The notes: a model not told the origin generated them from the sequence alone. 64,000 bases of DNA from Halieaceae bacterium UBA5085 (GCA_002414665.1 DIAF01000015.1:1-64000), one strand, 5' to 3'; counted from the stretch's first letter, positions 39,148 to 48,986 are shown. Made by a program: numbers and translations.

Positions 39148-41823
39148 CTAGAAGTTGTAACCCAGTGCCAGGCCGAAGGTTCGCGGCTCGATGGAAAACA
39201 CATTGGTGAACAGGCCCGAGGACGGATCGGTGACGTACATGGCCACCAGATGGTCGTCATCGGTGATGTTCTTGACGTAGGCCCTGGCATACCACTGGCC
39301 ATCGGCTGCCGTGTAGGTCGCCTGTGCGTTCCAGACGTCCCAGGCGTCAATGCGGTCGATGGGACGGTTGAACAACCGTGCGTACATGGCGTCCTGCCAG
39401 TAGTAGTCGACGCGCAACGCCAGTGAGCTGCTGTCGGCGAAGGCCAGGTTGTACTGCGCGCCAACACTCAGTGACCACTCCGGCGCGTTCTGCAGCTTAT
39501 TGCCGTCCAGATTCTGCGCAATGCCATCAGTGATCGGCACCCCGGCGGCGGCGAGCGCGCTGCAACGGGTGAACCGCGAGCCCAGCTGGGCCGTGTAGAC
39601 GTCAGGCGGCAGCAACGCGACACAGTTGGAGGCGTTGGTCAGGTCCTTGAGCAGTGTGACATCACTGCGCCCCGCGGTGGGGTCGCGGGTATCGACGCTT
39701 TCGAAGTCCTTCACCTCGGTGTTGAGATAGGCGAGGTTGGCGTTCAGCACCCAGCTGGCGCTGGGTGCGAACACGAACTCTGCTTCACCCCCCCAGATCT
39801 GGGCGTCGGTATTCTCGTTAAAGGAGGTGCGGTTGACGATCTTGGACACCTGCATGTCGGTGTAATCATAGAGAAACGCGCTGAAGTTCGCCTGCAGGGT
39901 GTTGTCCAGCAGCGTGTTCTTGGTGCCGAATTCCAGTGCGTCGACAAACTCCGGTTCGAAGTTCGCTTCCTGGCTCGGGAACTGCACCGGGTCAAAGGGC
40001 GGATTGAAGCCGCCACCCTTGTAGCCGCGGGATAGAGAGACGTAGGCCAGTGTGTCAGCGGTGACCGACCAGTCGAGCACAATACGTCCGGTGGCCTCCT
40101 TCCAGTCATTGCTCTCGCGGCGTGTCGCGGTGGGGATGGGCAGGTCCGCTCCCAGTGGCTGTAGCACCGGCGCGCCGGTTATCGGGTCGTTGTTGAACAG
40201 GATCTGCCGATCCTCAATGGTTTTTTTGTCCTGTGTATAGCGCGCACCCAGTGTCAGTTTCAGCGTGTCGGTCAGTTGGTAGTAGATTTCGCCAAACAGC
40301 GCCTGTGAACGGATGCCGTAGTCGCCGGTTTCGTTGTTGAACTGTGGCCCGACCCATCCCAGACCGTCGAGGCCCAGCGCGGCTGCCGGAAATACGCTGG
40401 CAAAATAGTCGAAGCCGGAGGAGAACACCCAGTACTGGTTGTCCAGGTCGACGTCCATCCAGAAGCCGCCGATGAGGAAATTCAGCGGCCCGTCGAAGTC
40501 CGACTGCAGGCGCAGCTCTGCGGACAATTGCTCGGAGGACTGGTTTGACTGGTCGTAGGCTTCCAGGCCGGGGCTGAAGGAATCGATATGGCCGCCAACG
40601 CTGCCGGTGGCGTTGTGTGAGGGTGCGGAGATGGGCCACAGGCCATCGGCGTAGAGTGTGGCCGCCGCCGTGGGCGCCACAACAGGCAGCAGCGCCGGAA
40701 TGGGGAAAGCGCCTGCCACCGTCCACTGGTAATCCATTTGTGACAGAACCGTGGTGTCCTGATAGCCGCCGACAAAGCTCGCGGTGTAGTCACCCAGTTC
40801 CTGTGTGATGTTCAGCGTGAGCAGCGTTTCGTCGGCCTTGTAGACAGGTGCCCGCTCACTGGCGACTTTGCGCAGGTCCCGTGGTACCTCACCGCGGACA
40901 TTGGAACCCAGCGTGAACGCCCCCAGCGGCCCCAAAAGCGCGTTGGATGCCAGAATATTGGAGAGCTGTGACGAGGGGTTGGCTACATCGAAGTCCAGGT
41001 GATCAGGCAGGCAGCCCATAACGCCGCTGGGGTCATTGTGACAGAGCGTCTTCTGGCTGCGTGTGCGGGTGCTGTCCTCGTCGAACCAGGATAGCATCAG
41101 GTCGACCTGGGTGGTGTCTGTCGGCAGCCAGCGCAGGGATGCGCGCAGCGACACCTGGTCCCTGCCATCGACGTCGTTGCCATTGAAGACGTTGTCTGTG
41201 TAGCCCTCACGGTCCAGCCACAGCCCGGCGAAGCGCAGGGCCAGGCTGTCCGTCACGGGTATATTCACTGCGCCGCTGAGTTTCTTGTGGTCATAGTTGC
41301 CGTATTGCACCTCGAGGCTGCCGTCCGGGCCGTCAAGACTGGCGGGCCGGGTCATCATGTTGGCGGCGCCGCCAGTTGAGTTGCGGCCGTACAGCGTGCC
41401 CTGCGGACCGCGCAATACGGCGACCTGCTCGATATCGTAGTACTCAGTCTCAAATAGCCGCGGAGAAATCAGCGGCACTTCGTTGACGTGCACCCCCACG
41501 CCGGCGTCCGCCGAGGCAGCGACCAGGTTGGTGCCCACGCCGCGAATCTGGAAGTTGTTGCCGGTGAAGTTGCCCTTGTTGAAAGTGACGTTGGGGGCGG
41601 TGAAACGCATGTCGGCGAAGCCGTTGATCTGCTTGCTGCGCAGCGCGCTTTCGTCAAAGGCGGTGATGGCAATGGGGACATCCTGCACAGACTCCGCGCG
41701 CTTCTGGGCGGTGACGATCACCTCCTCGAGTTGTGCCTGCACCACAGTGGAAAAGGGCAGTGCGCAGGCGATCAGCGCCGCACGCCAGAGGGGGCGCCCC
41801 GAGGGACAGGCGGAAACGATCAT
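39148..41823 (-). CDS. TonB-dependent outer-membrane receptor
   Basis: This is an 891-residue outer-membrane transporter. The ATG at 41823 is preceded by AGGAG, and a signal peptide covers about residues 1-31 (R-A-A-L-I-A-C-A-L-P-F-S-T-V-V-Q-A). A TonB-box-like L-E-E-V-I-V-T-A-Q-K follows. The plug has P-I-A-I-T-A-F and N-S-T-G-G-A-A-N, and the protein ends with the typical C-terminal aromatic Y-N-F. The pattern is that of the large nutrient-type receptors common in marine proteobacteria, which import siderophores, glycans or steroid-like ligands. The ligand cannot be assigned. No TonB/ExbBD genes lie in the window. Confidence 0.93.
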   Translation of the reverse strand: MIVSACPSGRPLWRAALIACALPFSTVVQAQLEEVIVTAQKRAESVQDVPIAITAFDESALRSKQINGFADMRFTAPNVTFNKGNFTGNNFQIRGVGTNLVAASADAGVGVHVNEVPLISPRLFETEYYDIEQVAVLRGPQGTLYGRNSTGGAANMMTRPASLDGPDGSLEVQYGNYDHKKLSGAVNIPVTDSLALRFAGLWLDREGYTDNVFNGNDVDGRDQVSLRASLRWLPTDTTQVDLMLSWFDEDSTRTRSQKTLCHNDPSGVMGCLPDHLDFDVANPSSQLSNILASNALLGPLGAFTLGSNVRGEVPRDLRKVASERAPVYKADETLLTLNITQELGDYTASFVGGYQDTTVLSQMDYQWTVAGAFPIPALLPVVAPTAAATLYADGLWPISAPSHNATGSVGGHIDSFSPGLEAYDQSNQSSEQLSAELRLQSDFDGPLNFLIGGFWMDVDLDNQYWVFSSGFDYFASVFPAAALGLDGLGWVGPQFNNETGDYGIRSQALFGEIYYQLTDTLKLTLGARYTQDKKTIEDRQILFNNDPITGAPVLQPLGADLPIPTATRRESNDWKEATGRIVLDWSVTADTLAYVSLSRGYKGGGFNPPFDPVQFPSQEANFEPEFVDALEFGTKNTLLDNTLQANFSAFLYDYTDMQVSKIVNRTSFNENTDAQIWGGEAEFVFAPSASWVLNANLAYLNTEVKDFESVDTRDPTAGRSDVTLLKDLTNASNCVALLPPDVYTAQLGSRFTRCSALAAAGVPITDGIAQNLDGNKLQNAPEWSLSVGAQYNLAFADSSSLALRVDYYWQDAMYARLFNRPIDRIDAWDVWNAQATYTAADGQWYARAYVKNITDDDHLVAMYVTDPSSGLFTNVFSIEPRTFGLALGYNF

Positions 41824-41947
41824 TCCAGCTCCTGAGTCAGTGTTTGTTATTGTCGTGTTCTGCTTGCCCTGCGCGGGTTGGTTCAAGTTTATGCACAATC
41901 GGGTTAACGTAGCAACTTCGCCGCACCTCGGCAGGAGGGGGAATACC

Positions 41948-42268
41948 GTGAAAATCACGCTGCAGCAGTTGCAACACAGTGTGGGCCTGACCCGCGTTGT
42001 CATTCATTCGCTGGACTTCAGTATCTACCTCGCCTACGCCGAGTTCGGGGCAGAGCCTTTGCTGGTCACCGAAGCTGACGGCAAGCCGCTGCGCACGCGC
42101 AATGTGACGGAAATGAAGCAACGTCTTGCCGCCGTGCCCCTGCCGGCGCTGTTTTTGCGCCACCAGAGCGCCTACGATGAAATGGTTGGGCAGCCCCTGC
42201 GCAGCGGGGACAACAGCCTGGAAGTGCCGCTTGCCAGAGACTGGGGTGATTTCCCGGAAGGTCAATGA
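41948..42268 (+). CDS. DUF6482 family protein
   Basis: This 106-residue protein matches the small family DUF6482, with K-I-T-L-Q-Q-L, V-I-H-S-L-D-F-S-I-Y-L-A and F-L-R-H-Q-S-A-Y-D-E-M-V segments. The start is a GTG at 41948 with GGAGGGGG about 7 bases upstream. It lies one base before the GTG start of ppnN, which indicates coupled translation. It is cytoplasmic and without a known activity; its pairing with ppnN suggests a role in nucleotide-pool control, which is inferred. Confidence 0.78.
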   Translation: MKITLQQLQHSVGLTRVVIHSLDFSIYLAYAEFGAEPLLVTEADGKPLRTRNVTEMKQRLAAVPLPALFLRHQSAYDEMVGQPLRSGDNSLEVPLARDWGDFPEGQ

Positions 42269-42269
42269 G

Positions 42270-43622
42270 GTGGGCAAACGCGCGCACACGATTGTTAACC
42301 CGATCCATTCGCTGAACCTGCTTTCGCAGGCGGAAATCGAGGCCTTCACGACAACCCGGGGCGAACTGTTCGAACTGTATCGGCGCTGTGCGCTGGCCAT
42401 TCTCAATACCGACAGCGACAAGGACGACGCGGCACAGATCTACGCCGACTTCTCGGATTTTGACCTGCAGTTTGTACCCCAGCCTCGCGGCCTGCGCCTT
42501 GAGCTGTTCAACGCGCCTGCCCAGGCGTTTGTCGATGGACGCATGATCCGCGGCCTGCGGGAGCACCTCTTTGCGGCGCTGCGGGATATTGTCTATACCG
42601 CCATTTCCCGCGATGCGGGGCCCTTGGCGGGCGCTGCCGATCCCACTGACGAGGTGTTCCGCATTCTGCGCAATGCCGATGTCGTGCGCCCGAATGAACA
42701 GCCGCGACTGGTGGTCTGTTGGGGCGGTCATGCGATTCCACGTGAAGAGTATGACTATGCCAAGGCGGTAGGTTATGCCCTGGGATTGCGCGGCCTGGAC
42801 ATCGTCACAGGCTGTGGTATCGGTGCCATGAAGGGCCCGATGAAAGGGGCCGCAGTGGGCCACGCCAAGCAGCAGATCAAGTCAGGGCGCTACATCGGCA
42901 TCAGTGAACCGGGGATCATCGCGTCCGAGTCGCCCAATGCCATCGTCAACGAACTGGTGATCATGCCCGACATCGAAAAGCGGCTGGAGGCCTTTGTTCG
43001 TCTGGCGCACGCTATTGTGGTGTTCCCGGGTGGCGTCGGTACAGTGGAGGAGGTTCTCTACCTGCTGTCTATTCTCATGCACCCGGAAAACGCACAGAGC
43101 CTGCCACTGGTCTTTGCCGGGCCCCGGGACTGTGCCGAGTATTTCCGCGAGTTGGAGCGTTTCCTGATCGCTTGTCTGGGTGAGCGCGTGCGCGACTATT
43201 ACCGGATCATCCTGGGTGCTCCCGACGAGGTCGGTGCCGCCGTGCGCGCGGCGGTGCAGGCCCAGCATGTGCGCCGGCGCAAACTGCAGCAGGCCTATTA
43301 TTTCAATTGGGAGCTGGTGATTGCGCCGGGCCTGCAGCGTCCCTTTGTGCCTACCCACGAGCACATGGCGGCACTGGATTTGCGCAGTGCCCTGCCTCCG
43401 CATGAACTGGCCAGCCAGCTGCGCTGCGCGTTCTCCGGTCTGGTCGCCGGTAATGTTAAGGCCTTTGGCATTGAGCAGGTTGCCCTGCACGGTCCGTATC
43501 AGTTAAACGGCGAAGCGGCGTTGATGCGGGCCATGGATCGACTGCTGCGTCTGCTGGTCAGGGAGAAGCGCATGAAGCTGGGTGAGGGCGAGTTCGACTA
43601 CCGGCCCTGCTACCGTATCTGA
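42270..43622 (+). CDS. ppnN: Pyrimidine/purine 5'-monophosphate nucleosidase
   Basis: PpnN (YgdH) cleaves nucleoside monophosphates to base and ribose 5-phosphate and is known to be stimulated by (p)ppGpp. The 450-residue product aligns throughout with E. coli PpnN (454). It has the N-terminal extension I-H-S-L-N-L-L-S, the Rossmann-like LOG core with C-W-G-G-H, T-G-C-G-I-G-A-M-K-G-P-M-K-G and the catalytic P-G-G-V-G-T-V-E-E motif. The C-terminus G-E-F-D-Y-R-P-C-Y-R-I also matches. The start is GTG at 42270 with GGAAGGT 8 bases upstream. The end overlaps the convergent gene by 13 bases. Confidence 0.95.
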   Translation: MGKRAHTIVNPIHSLNLLSQAEIEAFTTTRGELFELYRRCALAILNTDSDKDDAAQIYADFSDFDLQFVPQPRGLRLELFNAPAQAFVDGRMIRGLREHLFAALRDIVYTAISRDAGPLAGAADPTDEVFRILRNADVVRPNEQPRLVVCWGGHAIPREEYDYAKAVGYALGLRGLDIVTGCGIGAMKGPMKGAAVGHAKQQIKSGRYIGISEPGIIASESPNAIVNELVIMPDIEKRLEAFVRLAHAIVVFPGGVGTVEEVLYLLSILMHPENAQSLPLVFAGPRDCAEYFRELERFLIACLGERVRDYYRIILGAPDEVGAAVRAAVQAQHVRRRKLQQAYYFNWELVIAPGLQRPFVPTHEHMAALDLRSALPPHELASQLRCAFSGLVAGNVKAFGIEQVALHGPYQLNGEAALMRAMDRLLRLLVREKRMKLGEGEFDYRPCYRI

Positions 43623-46528
43623 CCGTCGCTTTCCTCGATGCGCACACGGTCGCGTCCCGCGGCTTTGGCCGCATAGAGGGCCTGGTCGGCGCGCTGGATG
43701 AGCTCGTCCGGGGTGCCCTTTTCGGCGGGCCAGGCGGTGGCACCGCCGACGCTAACGGTCAGGTAGTCGGCAACCGGGCTGTTGGGGTGGGGAATTTTCA
43801 GCTCCCGGACCAGTGAGCGAATGCGCTGTGCCACCTGGGTGACGGCGGCTGAATCGGCGCCGGGCAGCAGGGCGAGAAATTCCTCGCCGCCATAGCGGGC
43901 CACGAGATCTTCGTCGCGCAACACATCGGACTGCAGTGCTTCTGCGACCTTGCGCAGGCACTCGTCGCCGGCGATGTGGCCGGCGGCGTCGTTGTACTGT
44001 TTGAAGCAGTCGATATCCAGCATGATAATGCTGACGGGCGCGTGCTGTGCCGCACACTGTGCCCAGGTGCTGTCGAGGTTCTCATCGAGGAAGCGGCGGT
44101 TGGCGAGGCCGGTCAGGCTGTCGATGCGCGAGATTTCCTGCACCTTGGACAAGGCGATCTGCAGTTCACGGGTGCGCCGGTTGACCAGCATTTCCAGTTG
44201 CCGCTCGCGCACCACTGCGCGGCGAATTGCCAGGCGGTACAGCCGGTGGATGAGCAGCAATGCCAGGATGGTGCCCAGTATCCAGAACCACCATGTCTGG
44301 TACCAGTAGGGCGCGCGGTAGATCGCCAGGCGCGTTTCCGCGCCACGCGGGGAGGCGTTCTGTGCTGCATCATGGTTGGACGCGGCTATTCGCAGTGTCA
44401 TCGATCCGGGTGGCAGGCCGGTAAAGTAGGCGGTGCGACGTCCGCCCACCCTGTGCCAGTCGCGATCAAAACCTTCCAGCAGGTACTCGAAGCGCAGGGT
44501 ATGTGGAGCACCCAGCCGAGGCACTGTGTAATCCACCTCCAGCGTGGCCGCTTCGGCTGGCAGCAACAGCGGGTCGGCGATGGGTACCGGTTCACCGTTG
44601 ACGCGTATCTCCTCGATCTGTGGCGGCGCGGGAGCAGCCAGCGTGCTGAAGTCCCCGGGTACCACGGCGACCAGTCCAAGGTTGGAGGGAAACCACAGTC
44701 GACCGTCCTCGGCCTTCCAGCCGGCTGGCTGGAAACCGCCCAGGAACTGGGCCGAGCGCAGGCCGTCGGTTTCGTCGTAGAGACGGGCGCGCACCCGGCG
44801 TGACTCACCGCGAGCCACCGCATCCAGCGCGGCACGCTCGACGGCAACCAGCCCGTCTGCCCCGCTCATCCACAAGCGGCCGGCATCGTCCTCGAGTATG
44901 GCCAGTACCGAGAGCTGTGGCATTCCATGCTCCAGCGTGAACTGGAATAGCTGGTCGCCATCGAGCCGGGCAAGGCCGGATTCCCGGCTGCCGATCCAGA
45001 CGACACCGTTGGCATCGGTGTAGGTGGTGCTGACCAGATTGCTGCCCAGGCCATCGGCCTCCGACCAGAGGTGATGGCTGTTCTCGGTGATCTGGAGCAG
45101 GCCGCTATTGCTGGTAAGCCAGAGGCGACCGCGTGAATCGGCGCGAATCTCCCGTAGCAGGGTGGCAGGCAGGTCGGTACGTTCGATGAAGCGCCCGCTG
45201 TCGGGGTCCAGCCAGACCAGGCCGCCATCGGTGACCACCCAGAGCCGGCCGCTGGCATCGCGTTGCATGCCCATCACATGCACATTGGGCAGGCCGTCTT
45301 CTTTGCCGTAGTGCGTTATCGAGCCATCGCGGTGCAGGCGATTCAGCCCGCCGCCGAAGGTGCCCACCCAGAGCGTGCCGTCGGAGTCGGCCAGCAGTGA
45401 AGACACGTTGTCGTTGGAGAGTCCCTGCGCGCTGGTGTACTGCGTTACGCTGTGATCGGCGCCCAGTCGAAACAGTCCGCTGCCCTCGGTGCCGGTCCAG
45501 ATGCTGCCGTCCACGGGGCTCTGTGTCACCACAAAGGTGGCGGCGGCCAAGCCTTCGGCGGGGCCGAACTGCAGGAAATCGCTGTCGCGCAGACGATGTA
45601 CGCCGTGCATGGTCGCCGCCCAGATATTGCCCTCGGCGTCTTCCGACAGTTCAAACACATAACCTGGTTGCTGTGTGGCCAGCGGAAAGGCTTCCAGCGT
45701 ACCGTTTTTCCTCACGCGCCAGAGGCCGTCGCCATAGCTGCCCAGCCAGAGATTGCCGTGCCCGTCGCGCAGCGCCGAGTGGAGGATCATCCCGGTTTGC
45801 AGCGCCGCGCTGTCGTGGGGCACGGGGCCGGATTCGGTCAGGCGGTAGGTAGAGCCCGCCGCGGTCGAGGCAATCAGGCCCAGTTGTGGATCCCGGTGGA
45901 GCAAGTGGACCTGGGTGGAGTCGAGGCCGCTGCCTTCGGTGAAATTGGTGAAGACGGTGCCGTCGAAACGGCTCAGGCCGTTGGTCAGCGTGCTGACCCA
46001 GATGGCGCCCCCTGGCTCCTCCAGCAGTCGGAACGTGCGGTTGTCCACCAGACCGTCTTGCTGCGTCCAGCTGCGCATCTCGTTTCCGCGCAGGCGCGAG
46101 AGCCCCTGGCTGGTGGCAAACCAGAGCGCGCCGTCGGCGGCCGGCAGGATATCGTGCACGATATTGTCGGCGAGACCCTCGTCGGTGGTGTAGGTCGTGA
46201 ATGTGCCGTCTGCATAATGCAGTACGCCGCCGCCATAGGTCGCCAGCCAGAGGCTGCCGTCGGCGAGAATTTCAATGTCGCGAATATCGTTGGAGCGGAA
46301 GGCTGGTTGATTGAGCTTGTTGAACAGCGTGAATCTGACGCCGTCGAAGCGTGCCAGACCGTTTTTGGTCCCCAGCCAGAGAAAGCCCTCGCGGTCGGAC
46401 CGGGCTACCCACACGGTGTCCGAGGGCAGGCCCTCTTCGCGCCCGAAGCGGTCGAAGAGGTATTGGCTGGGCAGGCGATCGGGATTCAGCGCCAAGCCCG
46501 GTGGCGCCCACAGGCAGGCGAGCAGCAA
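43610..46528 (-). CDS. Diguanylate cyclase with periplasmic beta-propeller sensor
   Basis: The 972-residue protein has several parts. An N-terminal signal/anchor is followed by many two-component-regulator propeller repeats (G-x-x-W-x-G-T-x-x-G-L-x-x) from about residue 30 to 590. A Y_Y_Y domain (F-E-Y-L-L-E-G-F-D-R-D-W) follows, then a transmembrane segment near residue 745-765, a helical linker and a GGDEF domain. The active motif is Y-G-G-E-E-F, and an intact inhibitory R-x-x-D lies 5 residues before it. It would turn an extracellular ligand into c-di-GMP. The call begins at a TTG, but the true start may be CTG at 46588, giving a better signal peptide. It overlaps ppnN at the 3' end by 13 bases. 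Confidence 0.9.
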   Translation of the reverse strand: MLLACLWAPPGLALNPDRLPSQYLFDRFGREEGLPSDTVWVARSDREGFLWLGTKNGLARFDGVRFTLFNKLNQPAFRSNDIRDIEILADGSLWLATYGGGVLHYADGTFTTYTTDEGLADNIVHDILPAADGALWFATSQGLSRLRGNEMRSWTQQDGLVDNRTFRLLEEPGGAIWVSTLTNGLSRFDGTVFTNFTEGSGLDSTQVHLLHRDPQLGLIASTAAGSTYRLTESGPVPHDSAALQTGMILHSALRDGHGNLWLGSYGDGLWRVRKNGTLEAFPLATQQPGYVFELSEDAEGNIWAATMHGVHRLRDSDFLQFGPAEGLAAATFVVTQSPVDGSIWTGTEGSGLFRLGADHSVTQYTSAQGLSNDNVSSLLADSDGTLWVGTFGGGLNRLHRDGSITHYGKEDGLPNVHVMGMQRDASGRLWVVTDGGLVWLDPDSGRFIERTDLPATLLREIRADSRGRLWLTSNSGLLQITENSHHLWSEADGLGSNLVSTTYTDANGVVWIGSRESGLARLDGDQLFQFTLEHGMPQLSVLAILEDDAGRLWMSGADGLVAVERAALDAVARGESRRVRARLYDETDGLRSAQFLGGFQPAGWKAEDGRLWFPSNLGLVAVVPGDFSTLAAPAPPQIEEIRVNGEPVPIADPLLLPAEAATLEVDYTVPRLGAPHTLRFEYLLEGFDRDWHRVGGRRTAYFTGLPPGSMTLRIAASNHDAAQNASPRGAETRLAIYRAPYWYQTWWFWILGTILALLLIHRLYRLAIRRAVVRERQLEMLVNRRTRELQIALSKVQEISRIDSLTGLANRRFLDENLDSTWAQCAAQHAPVSIIMLDIDCFKQYNDAAGHIAGDECLRKVAEALQSDVLRDEDLVARYGGEEFLALLPGADSAAVTQVAQRIRSLVRELKIPHPNSPVADYLTVSVGGATAWPAEKGTPDELIQRADQALYAAKAAGRDRVRIEESDGQIR

Positions 46529-46692
46529 CGGCCCCGCCAGGGCCGGCCAACCAAATGGAAACCGGATTGTGATACGTGAAGATTTCAGGATGGGACCACC
46601 ATCTCGCCGAGCGTGGGAGGATACGACAGTGGCGCGGCTGTAACAACGTGTAACCCCCCCGGGTGTGAACCAGATCTCTCTGCGCCGGGTGG

Positions 46693-48852
46693 TCAGTCTG
46701 TCGCCGCGTCCCTCCTGACCAGCCAGGCTGCCAGCTGTGCCGCGCTGTCGACCAGGTAATTGCGTGCGCGTGCCAGCCAGCCCTGATCGGTGCGCAAGGC
46801 GTGGTCCTCATGGGCCCGTGCTATGACGTAGGCGTGGATGTTCTCGACCTGGGCGGTATCGAGCACGTCATCGAAGCGCGGCATTCCGGCCTGCTCCATC
46901 AGGCCGTCCAGGACCACGCTGGAGAAGTTCTCATGCCAGACCGGCGCCAGGTAGCGCAGGTCAGGAATGGAGCCATCCCCCACCACATCGGCGCCGTGGC
47001 AGCGCGCGCAGAAGCGGTTGAACAGGTTGCGACCCTCGGCGATCTGCTCGTCGCTGGCGTCCGGCATGGGCGGAGGCAGGGGGCGCTCCGGGACGGGGGT
47101 CGCAGGCAGCGAGCCCGAGGCACCCAGCTTGAATGCCAGCAGACGGTTGTTGGGGTTGCCGGTCGGGTAGCTCCTGCCCATGTTCATCATCAGTGCACCG
47201 CCGCGACCTGCCGTGACGGCGATGTATTGCTCGCCGTTGACGCGGTAGCTGATGGGGCCTGCCATCACGCTGGTTTCCGTGGGGAAGGACCAGAGCAACT
47301 CACCAGTGTCCGCGCGGACGGCGATAAAGCGGCCGTCCGAGGTGCCCTGGAACACCAGGTTGCCGCCGGTGGCCAGCACCCCGCCGTTGTGGGTGTAGGG
47401 GTGGGGGAGCTTCCAGGCTGCTTGCTGGCGTACCGGATCCCAGGCCAGCAGGTGAGCCTTGGGCAAGTGGCTGAGCATGGCCTGGGTAAAGGCCTGTGAG
47501 TAGGCTTTGCCGCTCAATTCATAGCCGGTGTTGTAGTGTCGGCGCAGGTGCTGATAGTCAACGGCATCAATCTCGTTGAACTCCATGCCCATATCCAGCT
47601 CCGGGATGTACAGCAGCCCGGTATCCGGGCTGTAGGCCATGGGATGCCAGTTATGTCCGCCCATGGCGGAGGGGAACACCATGGCCGGCTCACCGTCATA
47701 GTCCTGCCCCGGATTTTCCTGTGGGCGGCCAGTATCCAGGTTGTAGCCGCTGGCCCAGGTAACCGTCGTATAAGGCTCTGCAGAGAGCAGTTTGCCCGTT
47801 GCACGATCGACGATGTAGACGAAGCCCGCCTTGGGCGCATGCAGGATGACCTTGCGCTGCTCGCCCTGCCAGGGGATTTCCGCCAGGGTCATTTGCTGGC
47901 TCGCGGTGTAGTCCCAGGTGTCGCCCGGTACCTGCTGGTAGTGCCACAGGTAGTCGCCGGTGTCAGGGTTCAGCGCCACGATGGAGGCGAGGTAGAGGTT
48001 GTCGCCGCCCCCGGGGCTGCGAATGCGTCGGTTGTGCGGCGCGCCATTGCCCACGCCCAGGTAGAGCTGATTGAACTCCGGGTCGTAGACGATACTGTCC
48101 CACACCGTGCCACCGCCCCCGTAGCGCCACCACTCGCCGCTCCAGGTGGCGGCGGCGCGCTCCATGGCGTCATTCTCGAAGCCGTCAGCGGGGTTCCCGG
48201 GTACCGTGTAGAAGCGCCAGGCCAGTTCACCGCTGGCGGCATCGTAGGCACTGACGAACCCGCGCGTACCGAATTCTGAGCCGCCGTTGCCGATAAACAC
48301 CTTGCCCCGGGCGACGCGCGGTGCCCCGGTAATGGAGTAGGCCTGGTTGGGGTCGGTGGTCTGGGCCGACCAGCGCAGCGTGCCAGTGGCGCGTTCAATG
48401 GCAATCAGGCGCCCGTCGAGTGTGCCGATGTACAACAGATCTTCCCAGGCGGCGAGACCGCGGTTCAGTACGCCACAGCAGGCGGTGATACTTTTGCTGC
48501 GCGGCACCTCCGGATCGAAGGTCCAGAGCATCTGGCCGGTGGCTCCATCGACGGCGTATACCGTATTCCAGGCGCCACTGAAGTACAACACGCCGTCAAT
48601 CGCCAGCGGGGTGGACTGCAGGCCGAGGTGCGTGTCGGTTTCGAAATACCAGGCCATGCCCAGCTCTGAGACGTTCCCCGCGTTGATCTGGTCCAGGGGT
48701 GTGAAGCGCTGTTCGCTGTAATCGCGGCCATAACTCAGCCAGTTGTCCACGTCGCTGCCGGCGGCGAGCAGGCGCTGTTCGCTGACAGGCCCGGCATTGG
48801 CGATGCCGCCCAGCAGGCAGGTGATAAGGCAGGTTATGGCGGGAAAACGCAT
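46693..48852 (-). CDS. PQQ-dependent quinohemoprotein alcohol dehydrogenase
   Basis: This is a 719-residue periplasmic dehydrogenase with a signal peptide (residues 1-20). An eight-bladed propeller with PQQ-binding T-A-C-C-G-V (adjacent-cysteine disulfide), G-N-G-G-S-E-F-G-T-R-G-F and G-D-T-W-D-Y-T-A follows, and then a cytochrome c domain. That domain has C-A-R-C-H about 100 residues from the end and an axial methionine in Q-A-G-M-P-R-F. The family oxidises alcohols and passes electrons to a heme. The aspartate in W-D-Y is the catalytic base; the next-but-one residue is threonine, which suggests a calcium-type rather than lanthanide-type enzyme. The substrate is not known. PQQ biosynthesis genes are absent from the window. 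Confidence 0.93.
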   Translation of the reverse strand: MRFPAITCLITCLLGGIANAGPVSEQRLLAAGSDVDNWLSYGRDYSEQRFTPLDQINAGNVSELGMAWYFETDTHLGLQSTPLAIDGVLYFSGAWNTVYAVDGATGQMLWTFDPEVPRSKSITACCGVLNRGLAAWEDLLYIGTLDGRLIAIERATGTLRWSAQTTDPNQAYSITGAPRVARGKVFIGNGGSEFGTRGFVSAYDAASGELAWRFYTVPGNPADGFENDAMERAAATWSGEWWRYGGGGTVWDSIVYDPEFNQLYLGVGNGAPHNRRIRSPGGGDNLYLASIVALNPDTGDYLWHYQQVPGDTWDYTASQQMTLAEIPWQGEQRKVILHAPKAGFVYIVDRATGKLLSAEPYTTVTWASGYNLDTGRPQENPGQDYDGEPAMVFPSAMGGHNWHPMAYSPDTGLLYIPELDMGMEFNEIDAVDYQHLRRHYNTGYELSGKAYSQAFTQAMLSHLPKAHLLAWDPVRQQAAWKLPHPYTHNGGVLATGGNLVFQGTSDGRFIAVRADTGELLWSFPTETSVMAGPISYRVNGEQYIAVTAGRGGALMMNMGRSYPTGNPNNRLLAFKLGASGSLPATPVPERPLPPPMPDASDEQIAEGRNLFNRFCARCHGADVVGDGSIPDLRYLAPVWHENFSSVVLDGLMEQAGMPRFDDVLDTAQVENIHAYVIARAHEDHALRTDQGWLARARNYLVDSAAQLAAWLVRRDAATD

Positions 48853-48986
48853 GATTCGGGACACTCTGTCGATGGGTTGTCGTAGGCAATGGTGACCTAT
48901 TGGGCCGCAAAAACCCGGTCGTGGCCATGCTTCCGGGCAGGCCCTCAGGGGTGGCGTAAATACTTGAACCTTCGGCGCGCCGTGAC

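Noticed and set aside
45452..46579. A 375-codon plus-strand open frame opposite the propeller sensor gene.
   Set aside because: It is rich in alanine, glycine, glutamine and valine without domain pattern, as expected of the reverse of repeated propeller blades.
46693..48852. Lanthanide-dependent (XoxF/PedH-like) alcohol dehydrogenase.
   Set aside because: The residue two after the catalytic aspartate is threonine, not the aspartate expected for lanthanide binding.
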